Shown: positions 46,539 to 56,225 of the stretch, one piece after another
How positions within the stretch are numbered: the stretch's first letter is position 1
Layout of the letters: every line of letters starts with the position of its first letter
Source: Nostoc sp. LEGE 06077
Lineage (GTDB): Bacteria; Cyanobacteriota; Cyanobacteriia; Cyanobacteriales; Nostocaceae
Length of the DNA: 64,000 nucleotides
Direction of reading: 5' to 3'
Assembly (NCBI RefSeq): GCF_015207705.1
Contig: NZ_JADEWI010000029.1
Coordinates: 17,111 to 81,110 of the forward strand
Made by a program: the position numbers and the translations under genes
The notes under the pieces: generated by a model
What the model saw: only the letters and a program-made list of their open reading frames with translations
Database searches by the model: none
Told to the model about the DNA's origin: nothing

Positions 46539-47285
46539 ATGTCAAAACTAAAGATAAACAATCAATTTATACAGCGGGTTTATAAACGTGCCATGAAAGA
46601 ATACAGGCTGTTAATTCAACCAAAGATAATTCAGATTGAAGGAATTAAAATCAAAATTGGTGAACATATTTCCCCACCTGTAAAAAAGGCTATGTATATT
46701 GGTGAATATGAAAGTTCTGAATTACGCGCAGTTAAATCTCAACTTTCAACCAATGATATCGTTATGGAGTTAGGTGCTGGCATAGGTTTACTTTCTAGCT
46801 ATTGTGCTAAACGTATTGGTTCTGAAAGAGTGTTTACTTATGAAGCCAACCCTCGATTAGAAATTCCCATCCGTGAAACCTATCAAATAAATCAAGTTTT
46901 ACCAAATTTAGAAATTTGTCTTGTAGGCGAAGAAAATGGAGAGCAAACTTTTTATGTAGGCAAAAATTTTTGGTCTTCTTCGATTATTCCTTGGAATGAA
47001 GGCGCTAAACCAATCACTGTTGCAGTTAAGTCATTTAATCAAGAAATTAGAAAAATTAACCCTAGCTTTTTAATTATTGATATTGAAGGTGGAGAATATG
47101 ACTTGCTTAAATATGCTGATTTCTATAATGTCAAGAAACTGGTAATTGAAATTCATCCAAAGGCGATCGGAGACGATAAAGCTAATTCTGTTAAATATAA
47201 ATTAGCAGAATTAGGTTTTCAAATAAATCATAAGTTTTCCAAAAATCCTGGTATTCTGGAAGAACTTTTTTTAGAAAAAAAATAA
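46539..47285 (+). CDS. FkbM-family methyltransferase
   Basis: 248 residues from the ATG at 46539, which has AGGA just upstream; a TTG at 46518 would be longer but lacks support. The SAM-binding motif is VMELGAGIGLLSSYCA and the family's LIIDIEGGEYDLLKY motif follows. FkbM enzymes O-methylate sugars or other polyols; beside glycosyltransferases it probably methylates a sugar of an exported polysaccharide. It is markedly AT-rich and lies on the opposite strand to the flanking transferases, converging with the GT1 gene with 15 bp between stops. Confidence 0.88.
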   Translation: MSKLKINNQFIQRVYKRAMKEYRLLIQPKIIQIEGIKIKIGEHISPPVKKAMYIGEYESSELRAVKSQLSTNDIVMELGAGIGLLSSYCAKRIGSERVFTYEANPRLEIPIRETYQINQVLPNLEICLVGEENGEQTFYVGKNFWSSSIIPWNEGAKPITVAVKSFNQEIRKINPSFLIIDIEGGEYDLLKYADFYNVKKLVIEIHPKAIGDDKANSVKYKLAELGFQINHKFSKNPGILEELFLEKK

Positions 47286-47300
47286 TTATAAAATCTAAAA

Positions 47301-48470
47301 CTAAACAATTAAATCTTTAATTAATTTTTTAGTTTTTTGTACTGCTACATTCCAGTTCAATCTATTTTGATACTCATAAAATGATGAAAATGCCAATTGA
47401 TAATAATCATGATCATTGGACATCATTGTGATTATATAATTGCAGTATGCAGAAATATTTGCATCTAAGGGAAATATTTTTCCATTCAGATCATCATGTA
47501 TCAAAGTAGCTAGACCACCTACATTTGTAGATATAGCAGGTACTCCAAAGGAGTTGGCTTCAGCCACAACGTGAGGAGTACAGTCTGCTATGGTTGGCAA
47601 AATTAAAAAATGAGCTTCTGCAAATAATTGATTTATTTTTTCCAACCCAGCTTTTTTAGATTTATCGATAAATTCTATATATTTGACAAATTGTGGTAAA
47701 GATTCATTAATCTGGGGTTTGCATCCAACTATTGTTAATTCAGTTTTTAAACCCAGATTATTTAACTCTTTTGTAATGTGAAAAGCTATGCTACCTCCTT
47801 TTCTAATCCAGTCAACCCCGATAAATAATAATTTACATGGAGTATTCGGCTTAGATTGAATAATATTCTTAATATCTTCAATATTTCTATTACAGATTAA
47901 GTTGGCTCCATAAGGAACTACTTGAATTTTGTTAGCAGCAATATTATATGTCTTCATAGCTTGTTTAGCTGCCCAATCAGATGTGTAGATAATTAACTTA
48001 CACCGATTTAAAGCTTCTGCTTCCATTGAATGGATGTTACGAATATTTTCTTGACACAAGTTCTCCATGTGCCGATAAAAGTTGATTAAAGAACTGAGAG
48101 TTGCATCAGTCCATAAGACAATCGGTTGCTTACATTCTAGATAAGTAATTGGGACTATATTTTCTGGACATAATACTATATTTGAATCTGAATTTTTTAG
48201 TTTTTTATGAAGTTGATGAGCATAATTTTTAACTATTAATGGTTCTGCCCAACGATAATAATCTTTTTTAGATATATAGTGATAAAAACTCCATTTTAAT
48301 TTAGTTAAAGCTGTAAAATTTTTATTGAGTGGCCCTAAGTAGTCTATTTCAACAGATTCATCTGTTAAATGTTGTGATATATTGTAGCCTGCTGCACAAA
48401 TTCCTTGAATATCTTTTGACCAAGAACTGGGATTGGAAATATCATTTATAGTGGCGTAAGCAATTTTCAT
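47301..48470 (-). CDS. Family 1/4 glycosyltransferase (GT-B)
   Basis: 389 residues. The GT-B C-terminal half is clear: LLFIGVDWIRKGGSIAF (donor domain start) and the donor-binding ADCTPHVVAEANSFGVPAIS, then NVGGLATLI. The N-terminal half begins IAYATINDISNPSSWSKDIQ, as in several GT4 enzymes. It should transfer a sugar to a lipid-linked or growing polysaccharide; donor unknown. AT-rich. It may correspond to an hps GT1 gene (HpsF-like), but this is only suggested by context. 46 bp downstream of the GT2 gene, same strand. Confidence 0.87.
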   Translation of the reverse strand: MKIAYATINDISNPSSWSKDIQGICAAGYNISQHLTDESVEIDYLGPLNKNFTALTKLKWSFYHYISKKDYYRWAEPLIVKNYAHQLHKKLKNSDSNIVLCPENIVPITYLECKQPIVLWTDATLSSLINFYRHMENLCQENIRNIHSMEAEALNRCKLIIYTSDWAAKQAMKTYNIAANKIQVVPYGANLICNRNIEDIKNIIQSKPNTPCKLLFIGVDWIRKGGSIAFHITKELNNLGLKTELTIVGCKPQINESLPQFVKYIEFIDKSKKAGLEKINQLFAEAHFLILPTIADCTPHVVAEANSFGVPAISTNVGGLATLIHDDLNGKIFPLDANISAYCNYIITMMSNDHDYYQLAFSSFYEYQNRLNWNVAVQKTKKLIKDLIV

Positions 48471-48516
48471 AAGTTATTTTATAAGTTTTAAATTCAGACA
48501 TTATTTATTATTTCAC

Positions 48517-49500
48517 TTAAATATCTGTTTTTATATAACCAAAAAAAGTACTGACATCAGATATTTTTGGAACTTGTTGGAGTATCGATTTAGCTATACT
48601 TCTAGGTAACACAGTCATAATTATTAGTTTTGTTATAGCTTTATAAATAATCATTTTTTTGAGTATATGAGTGTCAGTCATAATGGTCATCCATAAAAAT
48701 CTAGCAGAGTGAAATGTGTTTTGCTTACCTGGCTCTACTGTAAGTGCTTTATAACTAAGATATTTATAAAGGTTAGCAATTCTGTAGGATTTTAGGTGCT
48801 TTAATGAAGAAGGTACATTATTAAATACTTGATTAATTATGCGTAAATTTGATGACTCAGAGCCTAAAATATTAGATGACTTAGAATTGACTGATACACG
48901 ATAAAGAATTTGAACTTTTTTGACAGGGATAAAATTATAATGAGCAGCTAATCTTAACCACATATCGGTGTCTTCTGCATTAGTTAGCAATTCATCAAAT
49001 TCACCAACTTCTCTAAAAGCTTGTCTACGCACCATCACATTAGAACCACTACCAATAAAATCATCTAGTAATAGTTTTGAATAAACGTTACCTGTCCAAT
49101 TAGCATGACTACATTTCCGTAAAAAATTATCGTTTTCATCAATTGCATCAGTAAAACTATAAGCCACCACAGCTTCTCGATTTTCTTGTAATGCCTGATA
49201 TTGTGCCTCAAGTTTATCTGGTTTCCAAAGATCATCTGCATCTAGAAAACTAACAAATTCAGTAGTCGTATGTATTAACCCACGGTTACGGTTAACAGAT
49301 ACATTAGCTTGAGGATAAGTAAATAATTTAATACGGGAATCGTTTATATTAGAAATCTTATTTAATGTGGAGTCGAAGGAACTGGAGTTAATTATAATTA
49401 ATTCAAAATCAGATAGACTTTGTGCTAATACAGACTCGATAGTTTTTTGAATTGTTTTTTCAGCATTATAAACAGGAATTATGACAGAGACTAGTGGCAT
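48517..49500 (-). CDS. Family 2 glycosyltransferase
   Basis: 327 residues. The GT-A motifs are strong: VSVIIPVYNAEKTIQKTIES, IINSSSFDSTL (an unusual variant of the nucleotide-binding NDGSxD motif), and FVSFLDADDLWKPDKLE (DxD metal site), then NAEDTDMWLRLA (catalytic-base region ED). Probably an exopolysaccharide transferase; substrate unknown. Co-directional with the GT1 gene downstream and the HpsE-like gene upstream. Strongly AT-rich. Confidence 0.9.
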   Translation of the reverse strand: MPLVSVIIPVYNAEKTIQKTIESVLAQSLSDFELIIINSSSFDSTLNKISNINDSRIKLFTYPQANVSVNRNRGLIHTTTEFVSFLDADDLWKPDKLEAQYQALQENREAVVAYSFTDAIDENDNFLRKCSHANWTGNVYSKLLLDDFIGSGSNVMVRRQAFREVGEFDELLTNAEDTDMWLRLAAHYNFIPVKKVQILYRVSVNSKSSNILGSESSNLRIINQVFNNVPSSLKHLKSYRIANLYKYLSYKALTVEPGKQNTFHSARFLWMTIMTDTHILKKMIIYKAITKLIIMTVLPRSIAKSILQQVPKISDVSTFFGYIKTDI

Positions 49501-49786
49501 AGTATGAGCTAATAATTTGTATATATAGGACTCATATTTGATTTGTGAAAAAACTTAGGTATCTGTAAGATAGACATTGATTAAGTAGGTTGATGTTAAA
49601 AATTGTCGTTATGACAAGGCAGGAGGGAGAGGGCAGAAGGCAGTAGGGAAGAGGTTTTCAAGCCATTTTACTTTTCGTTACATAATTAGGTTTATTTGCA
49701 CCATTCTACTTAATATATTCTATGTAGATTGATAATTTTACTTAAAATGGCCACCCTACACATAGTTTAGAAATTAAGTCGGATTG
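49501..49786. other. Intergenic region with a purine-rich repeat tract
   Basis: 286 bp between two co-directional transferase genes. A tract of AAGGCAGGAGGGAGAGGGCA type occupies about 49611-49650; nothing else was recognised. Confidence 0.4.
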
Positions 49787-50767
49787 CTATATTGATTTGT
49801 TGTTAATACTGACAAGAGCTTTCTGCATTTTCAGTCTCCAAATATAAACAGGACTAATTAAAGTACTGATAAGTCTTTCCATTTCGCAAGCTGCGACAAT
49901 ATCAGTAGATATGGCTTGTCGATAACGGATGAAATGTAATACTAGTTTGCGGGTATCGTTCAACAAATATGCAAAAAAAGCAAAAGGTCTTTGCCAAGTT
50001 TGAAGTAGTAACATTCTTAAGTAATACCGAGCTAGACCAATTCCCCTCATAAGCGACAGGAGGTAGACTTTTTCTAACCGCCAAGCAGGAATTATATGTT
50101 CTACTTCCATTGCAGGGTTATACCAGATTTCCCAACCTGCTTGTTGAATATAAAATAAGGCTTCAGCATCTTCACCTCCTAACATAGATGAACCAATTCT
50201 CCCAACTAAAAAAAGTTGCTGAGGAACATTATCTTTCCACGCATTTCTTCTGACTACTAAGCCAGCTGTGGGAGGGAAACCTTGACGATGAGGATAATAT
50301 TTATGAGGTGTTTCACCTCTTTCGGTAATTGCTAAGTAAAACAATATTGGTTTAAGATGTTCTGGTGGTTTTACTTCAAAACACCCATGAATTTGACTGG
50401 CGTAAGCTCCAGTTTGTTTATGAGTTTGGGCAAATTGATAAGCTTCTATAATCCAGTTAGATGCTGGTAAATTATCATCATCTAAAAAACCAACAAGCTC
50501 ACCTTTGGCTTCAATAATGGCTCTGTTTCTCGCAAAAGCAGCACCTTGCTTTGGTTCAAAAATATATTTTAAAGGGCATGGTTTCTGCCATTTTTGTTGA
50601 TGTTCGTCAATTAGTTTTACTATATTATCAGTACTATTATTATCAACAATAATAATTTCCCAAGTAATATTTTCAACACCAATTTGATTTTGTAATCGCT
50701 CTAATACTTTAGGTAAACGATTCTCACCGTTATAAGTGGGAATTGCTACAGTAAAATCAATAGCCAT
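49787..50767 (-). CDS. HpsE-like glycosyltransferase, second copy (GT2)
   Basis: 326 residues, from the ATG that gives MAIDFTVAIPTYNGENRLPK. It has the same motif set as 34935-35888: VDNNSTDNIVKLI, FEPKQGAAFARNRAI and LVGFLDDDNLPASNW, and the two proteins are similar along their full length. It lies upstream of the GT2 and GT1 genes on the same strand. Two HpsE-type enzymes in one genome segment suggest duplication with different linkage or acceptor specificity. Confidence 0.88.
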   Translation of the reverse strand: MAIDFTVAIPTYNGENRLPKVLERLQNQIGVENITWEIIIVDNNSTDNIVKLIDEHQQKWQKPCPLKYIFEPKQGAAFARNRAIIEAKGELVGFLDDDNLPASNWIIEAYQFAQTHKQTGAYASQIHGCFEVKPPEHLKPILFYLAITERGETPHKYYPHRQGFPPTAGLVVRRNAWKDNVPQQLFLVGRIGSSMLGGEDAEALFYIQQAGWEIWYNPAMEVEHIIPAWRLEKVYLLSLMRGIGLARYYLRMLLLQTWQRPFAFFAYLLNDTRKLVLHFIRYRQAISTDIVAACEMERLISTLISPVYIWRLKMQKALVSINNKSI

Positions 50768-51173
50768 GATGAGACAAGTCTGAAATTATATACATCTAAT
50801 ATCAATTTAAAAAACCTAGCAGCAAATAATTAGTTTACTGCCTTCTTTTGGCAACTAGGTAATGTTAAATAGTTGCATTCATTATCAAATGAAATCACAA
50901 CAATCTAACATATTATATGTAAGGGAAATCACCAGTGAAATTACTTAAATGTAGCTTTCTGAATAGAGATTGAGATTAATTATCAAAATTTTCGCTCATC
51001 TGTTGTTCCAACAAATCCAACAATTCATCGACCAATGCTGATAGTAGTCATTAATGCTAAGACAAGGAGAAATTTGGCGTAGTATCTTTTACAGACTTGA
51101 CAGCCAGCTAACTTATAGGATACAAATCATTTGATTATCTTTCGTCCCACATCATTGAAGTGGGTAGGAGGCA
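50768..51173. other. Divergent intergenic region
   Basis: About 400 AT-rich bases between an HpsE-like gene and the HEAT-repeat gene. At the right end a small hairpin (CCCAC...GTGGG, about 51147-51165) sits immediately before the AGGAGG ribosome binding site of the HEAT gene. Confidence 0.4.
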
Positions 51174-52823
51174 ATGGATGATTGTCAGTATTTCTCTAAT
51201 AGCGATCGCATTTATCTAAATCAAGGTACTTACCGCATCTTTGAACCGGAGTGGAAAGCAGAGATTCTCCACTGGTTCAGTCGAGAGGATGTCAATAAGC
51301 AGCAAAAAGAAGATTTTATCCAGGCTTTAATAGATTTTGATGACGGCTGCGGCGGTTTTTATCGCTATCGCGCCTATTTTCTGGCGGCTGAGGCGATCGC
51401 TAAATTTCCCGAATGCAGTTTGGCTGATACGATTGTCGAACAACTTCTCAAATGGAGTTATGGCTATTTCCGTCAAGATAAGCGAGATTGGCAGATACTT
51501 CCGCAACCTTTGGTTGAGACGGCGAGAAAAACGCTGGAATTAACTGATAGAAAACGAGTAGTCGCGGCTTTTGTTTATTTGGTTCATACAACTGAAAGTC
51601 GCACAATTCTGCGACTAGCGGCTGAGAAGCTAGGAAAACTCGATCAGGGTAATAGAAGTGCGATCGCAGCTTTGGCGTTAATGCCAATTGCTGAGGATGA
51701 ACCTACCCTTATATTCTGCCAGATTTGTCAAATCTTTAGGCAAATATCAGTAGTAGATGAAACTGCGATCGCACATTTATCTGAAAAACTTCAAAATGCT
51801 CAGTCTGATATAGAATGTTTGCAAATAGCTAGAAGTCTCCTAGAAGCAGACTCTAGTAATCAAATTGCCATTAATGCTCTATTCAAATTAGTTAACAATC
51901 TCGGTCAATCCCCAAAATATCCCGATGATGCCCAGTATATTGCATGGCAAGCAACTATAAGTCTGGCACAAATTGATCCTACTTATGAACGAGGAATTAA
52001 TGCCCTAATTCAGCTTATTAGGAATGCGAAAGAGCATTCATATCTAAACATAGCCGTGAAGGATTTGGGATCACTAGGTTTGGGTAATCAAGCTGCACTT
52101 GTCACTTTAACTGAGCTAATTACTTCAACTCAAGATTATTATTTGTTATGTGACGCAGTTGAGAGTTTAGAAAAAATTGACCCAGGTAATAAAATTGGGA
52201 TTACAACTCTATTAGAGAAAATAGAAAAGGTTCAGGATGAATTTTTTCTTAAGAAAGCAGCTTGCCTGGTAGGAGAGTTAGATCCTGGTAATAAATTGGC
52301 AATTAGTACATTATCCCATTTACTCAAAAATACTCAAGATGAATCATTGCGTTTAGATATAGCTAATAGTTTGGCAAAAATAGACCCCGGTAATCCACAG
52401 GCAATTTTTACATTATCTACAACACAAGAAAACAATTTGCATCAAATATTCTTGATGACAGCAATTCAAAATCTAGAACTACTTGATGCAAGCAGCACAT
52501 TGGTAAAAGATAAGTTCAACGAAATTATTCCTATCGTGATCAGATACATCCAAAACTTTCAGGCTGCTGATGACAATCAAAACTACTGCAATAATCTTAC
52601 CAGCAGTCTATCTTATGAATCCTATCTGTTAGATATATCTGACAGTTTGATTAAAATCCTGCAAGTTGAACATTTGCCGCAAGTCCTCACATCATTAAAA
52701 GACTATTTGAACCAACAATCTTACAAAAATAGTTCTTATCGCTATGAGGCTGTGTTTAAAATTATCTGGCATTGTGCCGAAAATCTAAATTATCCAGAGT
52801 TTTACAGACTGTGGCACAGCTAA
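51174..52823 (+). CDS. HEAT/armadillo-type repeat protein
   Basis: 549 residues, no signal peptide or membrane span. From about residue 140 the chain is built of helical repeats with the motif LxKIDPGNxxAIxxLxxL (for example LEKIDPGNKIGITTLLEKI and LAKIDPGNPQAIFTLSTTQ), at least six times with a spacing of about 37 residues. Similar repeat blocks occur in filamentous cyanobacteria, alone or fused to NACHT ATPases; the likely role is protein binding. No enzyme domain. The ATG at 51174 has a consensus AGGAGG only 2 bases upstream, unusually close. Confidence 0.85.
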   Translation: MDDCQYFSNSDRIYLNQGTYRIFEPEWKAEILHWFSREDVNKQQKEDFIQALIDFDDGCGGFYRYRAYFLAAEAIAKFPECSLADTIVEQLLKWSYGYFRQDKRDWQILPQPLVETARKTLELTDRKRVVAAFVYLVHTTESRTILRLAAEKLGKLDQGNRSAIAALALMPIAEDEPTLIFCQICQIFRQISVVDETAIAHLSEKLQNAQSDIECLQIARSLLEADSSNQIAINALFKLVNNLGQSPKYPDDAQYIAWQATISLAQIDPTYERGINALIQLIRNAKEHSYLNIAVKDLGSLGLGNQAALVTLTELITSTQDYYLLCDAVESLEKIDPGNKIGITTLLEKIEKVQDEFFLKKAACLVGELDPGNKLAISTLSHLLKNTQDESLRLDIANSLAKIDPGNPQAIFTLSTTQENNLHQIFLMTAIQNLELLDASSTLVKDKFNEIIPIVIRYIQNFQAADDNQNYCNNLTSSLSYESYLLDISDSLIKILQVEHLPQVLTSLKDYLNQQSYKNSSYRYEAVFKIIWHCAENLNYPEFYRLWHS

Positions 52824-52831
52824 TAAATTAA

Positions 52832-52874
52832 AAAGTAACGCAGAGAAATACTTTAATTTCCTCTGCGTTACTTT
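52832..52874. terminator. Bidirectional hairpin terminator
   Basis: AAAGTAACGCAGAG (52832-52845) is perfectly complementary to CTCTGCGTTACTTT (52861-52874), a 14-bp stem with a 15-base loop, between convergent genes. On the minus strand the stem is followed by a T-rich TTAATTTATT tail; on the plus strand by GCGTTTTCC. Confidence 0.8.
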
Positions 52875-52899
52875 GCGTTTTCCTTAACGTTACTCAGCG

Positions 52900-53328
52900 T
52901 TAAACAACAATCTCACCACTCATTCGCTGTTCCAACAAATCCAACAAGCCATCTACATCTTTACCAACTTGGGCAAAACAATCAGGTGGTGATGGTTCTG
53001 GTACAAATTGAATTAACTTAACTTCCCCCTTGCCAATACCAATTATCAACACTTCTACTTCTGGCTGATGATGTTCAATGATTCCAATAATTTCTTGCAG
53101 CCGATTTTCAACGTTTTCATTGAATTTCTCTATCGCCTCTTGGGGACAATAAACAAAGTGCGGAGTTGGCTGCAAATCAATGCCGATAGTACCTTGGCTA
53201 TTGCCATTTTCTAACCACAATGCCCAAGATAACGCCGCTAATTCTTGTTGATTTGCTTTCACAAATCTATCTAACTGACTACGCCACTTACTATCACCTG
53301 TTTCCGGCTGGGTACTACCAAACATCAT
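52900..53328 (-). CDS. Small conserved protein, possibly CcmS-like
   Basis: 142 residues. The pattern WRSQLDRFVKANQQELAALS, then TIGIDLQPTPHFVYCPQEAI and EVKLIQFVPEPSPPDCFAQV, resembles a cyanobacterial family that I recall being annotated as the beta-carboxysome assembly chaperone CcmS. The recollection is not certain and there is no carboxysome gene nearby, so I give no symbol. Soluble, acidic, no membrane span. It lies 31 bp upstream of nothing else; the ABC exporter gene precedes it on the same strand with a 31-bp gap, so the two may be co-transcribed. Confidence 0.7.
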   Translation of the reverse strand: MMFGSTQPETGDSKWRSQLDRFVKANQQELAALSWALWLENGNSQGTIGIDLQPTPHFVYCPQEAIEKFNENVENRLQEIIGIIEHHQPEVEVLIIGIGKGEVKLIQFVPEPSPPDCFAQVGKDVDGLLDLLEQRMSGEIVV

Positions 53329-53359
53329 TTCTTTGAACCTTTGCGCCTTTGCGCGAAAC

Positions 53360-55168
53360 TTATCTCAAACCTGACTGCACACGCCACAAACTAGCATAAA
53401 CTCCATTTTTATCTAACAACTCCTCATGAGTTCCTGATTCTGTTAATTGTCCATATTCCATGACATAAATACAATCGGCGTTGCGAATTGTGGAAAGACG
53501 ATGAGCGATCGCAATTGTGGTTCTATTTACTGTAATCTTTTCTAGCGATCGCTGGATAGCGGCTTCGGTTTCATTATCTACCGCGGAGGTGGCTTCGTCT
53601 AAAATCAAAATTGGGGGATTTTTTAACACTGCACGCGCGATCGCAATTCTTTGGCGTTGTCCACCAGATAACTTTTGTCCGCGTTCACCGACAATTGTCT
53701 CATAACCTTGGGGCAGATTTTGAATAAATTCATGGGCTTCTGCCACCTTAGCGGCTGTGATGATTTCTTCATCAGTAGCATCAAAAGTCCCATAGGCAAT
53801 ATTTTCCGCTACCGTGCCGTGAAATAGAAATACATCTTGGCTGACTAAGCCAATACAACGGCGTAAATCACGTAAATTTAAGTCTTGGATGTCAATTCCA
53901 TCTACCGTAATTGTTCCCGGTTCGACCTCATAAAACCTTAATAACAGCTTGACAAGGGTACTTTTACCGGAACCTGTAGAACCAACAATGGCGATCGTTT
54001 TGCCAGCAGGAATTTGCAAAGATAAATTTGTAATTACCGGAAATCTATCTTGATAAGCAAAAGTGACATCCTTAAATTCCACCGCGCCGAGGACTTTATC
54101 CACAGGTAAGGCTATACTTCCTGGATGAATTGCGATCGGTGTATCCAATAAATTCATCACTCGGTTAGTCGAAGCCATCGCCCGTTGATACTGGTCAAAT
54201 GTATCACCTAATCGAGTTAAAGGCCACAACAAGCGTTGAATTAAAAACACCAAAACACTATAGGTGCCTACCGTCATTTTTCCGGCAACAGCAGCCATTC
54301 CGCCATATAATAGTAATGCTGTAAAACCAACTAAAATCAACATCCGAATCAGGGGTACGAATGCAGCCGAAAGTTTAATTGCTTTAGCATTACTTTTTCT
54401 GTACTCGTCACTATCTTCTGCTAAACGGTAACTTTCATAATCTTCGGCAGTGAAACTTTTAATAGTAGTAATACCGCTTAAATTATTTACCAGTCGCCCA
54501 TTTAAATAACCGACCTTTTCTCGCACATCGGCGTAACGTGGTGCAAGTAACCGCTGAAAAGCAAAGGAACCCCAGAGAATAAAGGGCATTGGCGACATCG
54601 CCATCCACGCTACACTAGGAGCCAATACAAAGAAAGCACCACCTATAATTATTACCGTAGTGACAACTTGAATAATGTCATTTGCTCCCACATCCAAAAA
54701 ACGTTCTAGTTGGTTGATATCATCACTGAGGATGGACATCAAACCACCAGTGCTGCGTTCTTCAAAATAAGCTAGTTCCAAATCTTGCAGATGTTTGTAT
54801 GCGTCCAGTCGTAGGTTATGCTGAATATTTTGCGCCAAATTACGCCACAGTTTAGCGTAGGCGTACTCAAAAACCGACTCTAGTATCCAAATGATCGCAG
54901 TGAGTAGAGAAAGAATTAAAAATTGTCCAAAGACATCTTTTACACCCAACTGAGCAATGATAGAATCCTGCTGTTTTACTACTACATCCACCGCCACGCC
55001 AATTAATCCTGGTGGTGCTAAATCAAAAAGTTTATTGAGGATAGAACAACCAATTGCTAACCAGATTTGTTGACGGTACTGGTTGCCGTAGTCAAGCAGG
55101 CGGTGGAGGGGATGCACTGAATGTCTACGCTTTTTTAATATCTGACGAGAATTAAATGCTATAGCCAC
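53360..55168 (-). CDS. ABC exporter with fused permease and ATPase
   Basis: 602 residues. A six-helix type-1 exporter membrane domain (about 30-330) is followed by the ATPase: Walker [19 protein letters not shown]-loop, signature [15 protein letters not shown], Walker [13 protein letters not shown] and the H-loop in IAHRLSTI. This MsbA/LmrA-like layout works as a homodimer exporting lipids, glycolipids or other amphipathic molecules. Substrate cannot be told. The small gene at 52900 follows closely. Confidence 0.93.
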   Translation of the reverse strand: MAIAFNSRQILKKRRHSVHPLHRLLDYGNQYRQQIWLAIGCSILNKLFDLAPPGLIGVAVDVVVKQQDSIIAQLGVKDVFGQFLILSLLTAIIWILESVFEYAYAKLWRNLAQNIQHNLRLDAYKHLQDLELAYFEERSTGGLMSILSDDINQLERFLDVGANDIIQVVTTVIIIGGAFFVLAPSVAWMAMSPMPFILWGSFAFQRLLAPRYADVREKVGYLNGRLVNNLSGITTIKSFTAEDYESYRLAEDSDEYRKSNAKAIKLSAAFVPLIRMLILVGFTALLLYGGMAAVAGKMTVGTYSVLVFLIQRLLWPLTRLGDTFDQYQRAMASTNRVMNLLDTPIAIHPGSIALPVDKVLGAVEFKDVTFAYQDRFPVITNLSLQIPAGKTIAIVGSTGSGKSTLVKLLLRFYEVEPGTITVDGIDIQDLNLRDLRRCIGLVSQDVFLFHGTVAENIAYGTFDATDEEIITAAKVAEAHEFIQNLPQGYETIVGERGQKLSGGQRQRIAIARAVLKNPPILILDEATSAVDNETEAAIQRSLEKITVNRTTIAIAHRLSTIRNADCIYVMEYGQLTESGTHEELLDKNGVYASLWRVQSGLR

Positions 55169-55308
55169 AGTCTTTTAAAATTGCGTGCATTTGATAATAA
55201 CACGGAAGAGGAAAGTATCTGAATTTTTAGACTTGAGCCAGCCTCAGCAGACAAATGAGTGTCACCATAATACAGGAGTTGCCGGAAAATCTAAAAGGAG
55301 ATACAACC

Positions 55309-56157
55309 TTGAAAAGTCAACAATTGGGAAATTGGCAAACTACAGTTTTAGGAATTTTGTTAGGACTACTGGTGATTGTCGGACTAAATGCCTTTATTAT
55401 TATCAATCCAGGGCAAGCAGCGGTGATTAGCATTTTAGGTAAAGCTAGAGATGGTGCTTTATTGGAGGGGATTCACTTGAAACCGCCCTTTATTTCCGTG
55501 ATCGATGTGTATGATTTAACAGTGCAAAAATTTGAAGTACCAGCGGAAAGTTCGACAAAGGATCTGCAAAATTTATCGGCGAGGTTTGCGATCAACTTTC
55601 GGCTAGATGCCTCACAAGTAGTTCAGGTGCGGAGAAAACAAGGAACCTTAGAAAATATAGTATCAAAAATCATTGCCCCTCAAACCCAAGAAGCATTTAA
55701 AATAGCAGCTGCTAGAAGAACAGTAGAAGAGGCTATTACCAAACGCAGTGAACTGAAAGAAGATTTTGATAATGCTTTAGGCGATCGCTTAGACAAATAC
55801 GGAATAATTGTGTTAGATACTAGTGTGGTTGACTTAACTTTCTCACCCGAATTTGCCAGAGCCGTCGAAGAAAAACAAATAGCCGAACAACGCGCCCAAA
55901 GAGCAGTTTATGTAGCACGAGAAGCTGAACAAGAAGCCCAAGCAGAAATTAACCGTGCTAAAGGTAAAGCCGAAGCACAAAGACTTTTGGCCGAGACTCT
56001 CAAAGCTCAAGGTGGGCAATTAGTTTTGCAAAAAGAAGCAATTGAAGCATGGAAAACAGGCGGCGCACAAATGCCTAAAGTGTTAGTTATGGGAGATAAA
56101 TCACAAAGTAGTGTACCCTTTATCTTCAACCTGGGGAACGTTCCCAACCAACAATAA
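55309..56157 (+). CDS. Prohibitin/SPFH-family membrane protein
   Basis: 282 residues from a TTG start at 55309, preceded by AAAAGGAG with ideal 8-base spacing; the in-frame ATG at 55255 adds 18 residues but has no ribosome binding site. One membrane span (VLGILLGLLVIVGLNAFIII) is followed by the SPFH domain (NPGQAAVISILGKARDGALL) and a long Ala/Glu/Arg coiled coil (EKQIAEQRAQRAVYVAREAE). Prohibitins form large ring assemblies that organise membrane proteases and lipid domains. Divergent from the ABC exporter gene. Confidence 0.9.
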   Translation: MKSQQLGNWQTTVLGILLGLLVIVGLNAFIIINPGQAAVISILGKARDGALLEGIHLKPPFISVIDVYDLTVQKFEVPAESSTKDLQNLSARFAINFRLDASQVVQVRRKQGTLENIVSKIIAPQTQEAFKIAAARRTVEEAITKRSELKEDFDNALGDRLDKYGIIVLDTSVVDLTFSPEFARAVEEKQIAEQRAQRAVYVAREAEQEAQAEINRAKGKAEAQRLLAETLKAQGGQLVLQKEAIEAWKTGGAQMPKVLVMGDKSQSSVPFIFNLGNVPNQQ

Positions 56158-56225
56158 TTCAGGTAAATTAACCAAGTAAATTTGACTGGTTTCACCTCAT
56201 ACACAAAGGTAAATTCTCGAAAAAC

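Noticed and set aside
55185..55430. 81-codon frame upstream of and overlapping the prohibitin gene
   Set aside because: It is out of frame with the clearly conserved SPFH protein and has no family features.
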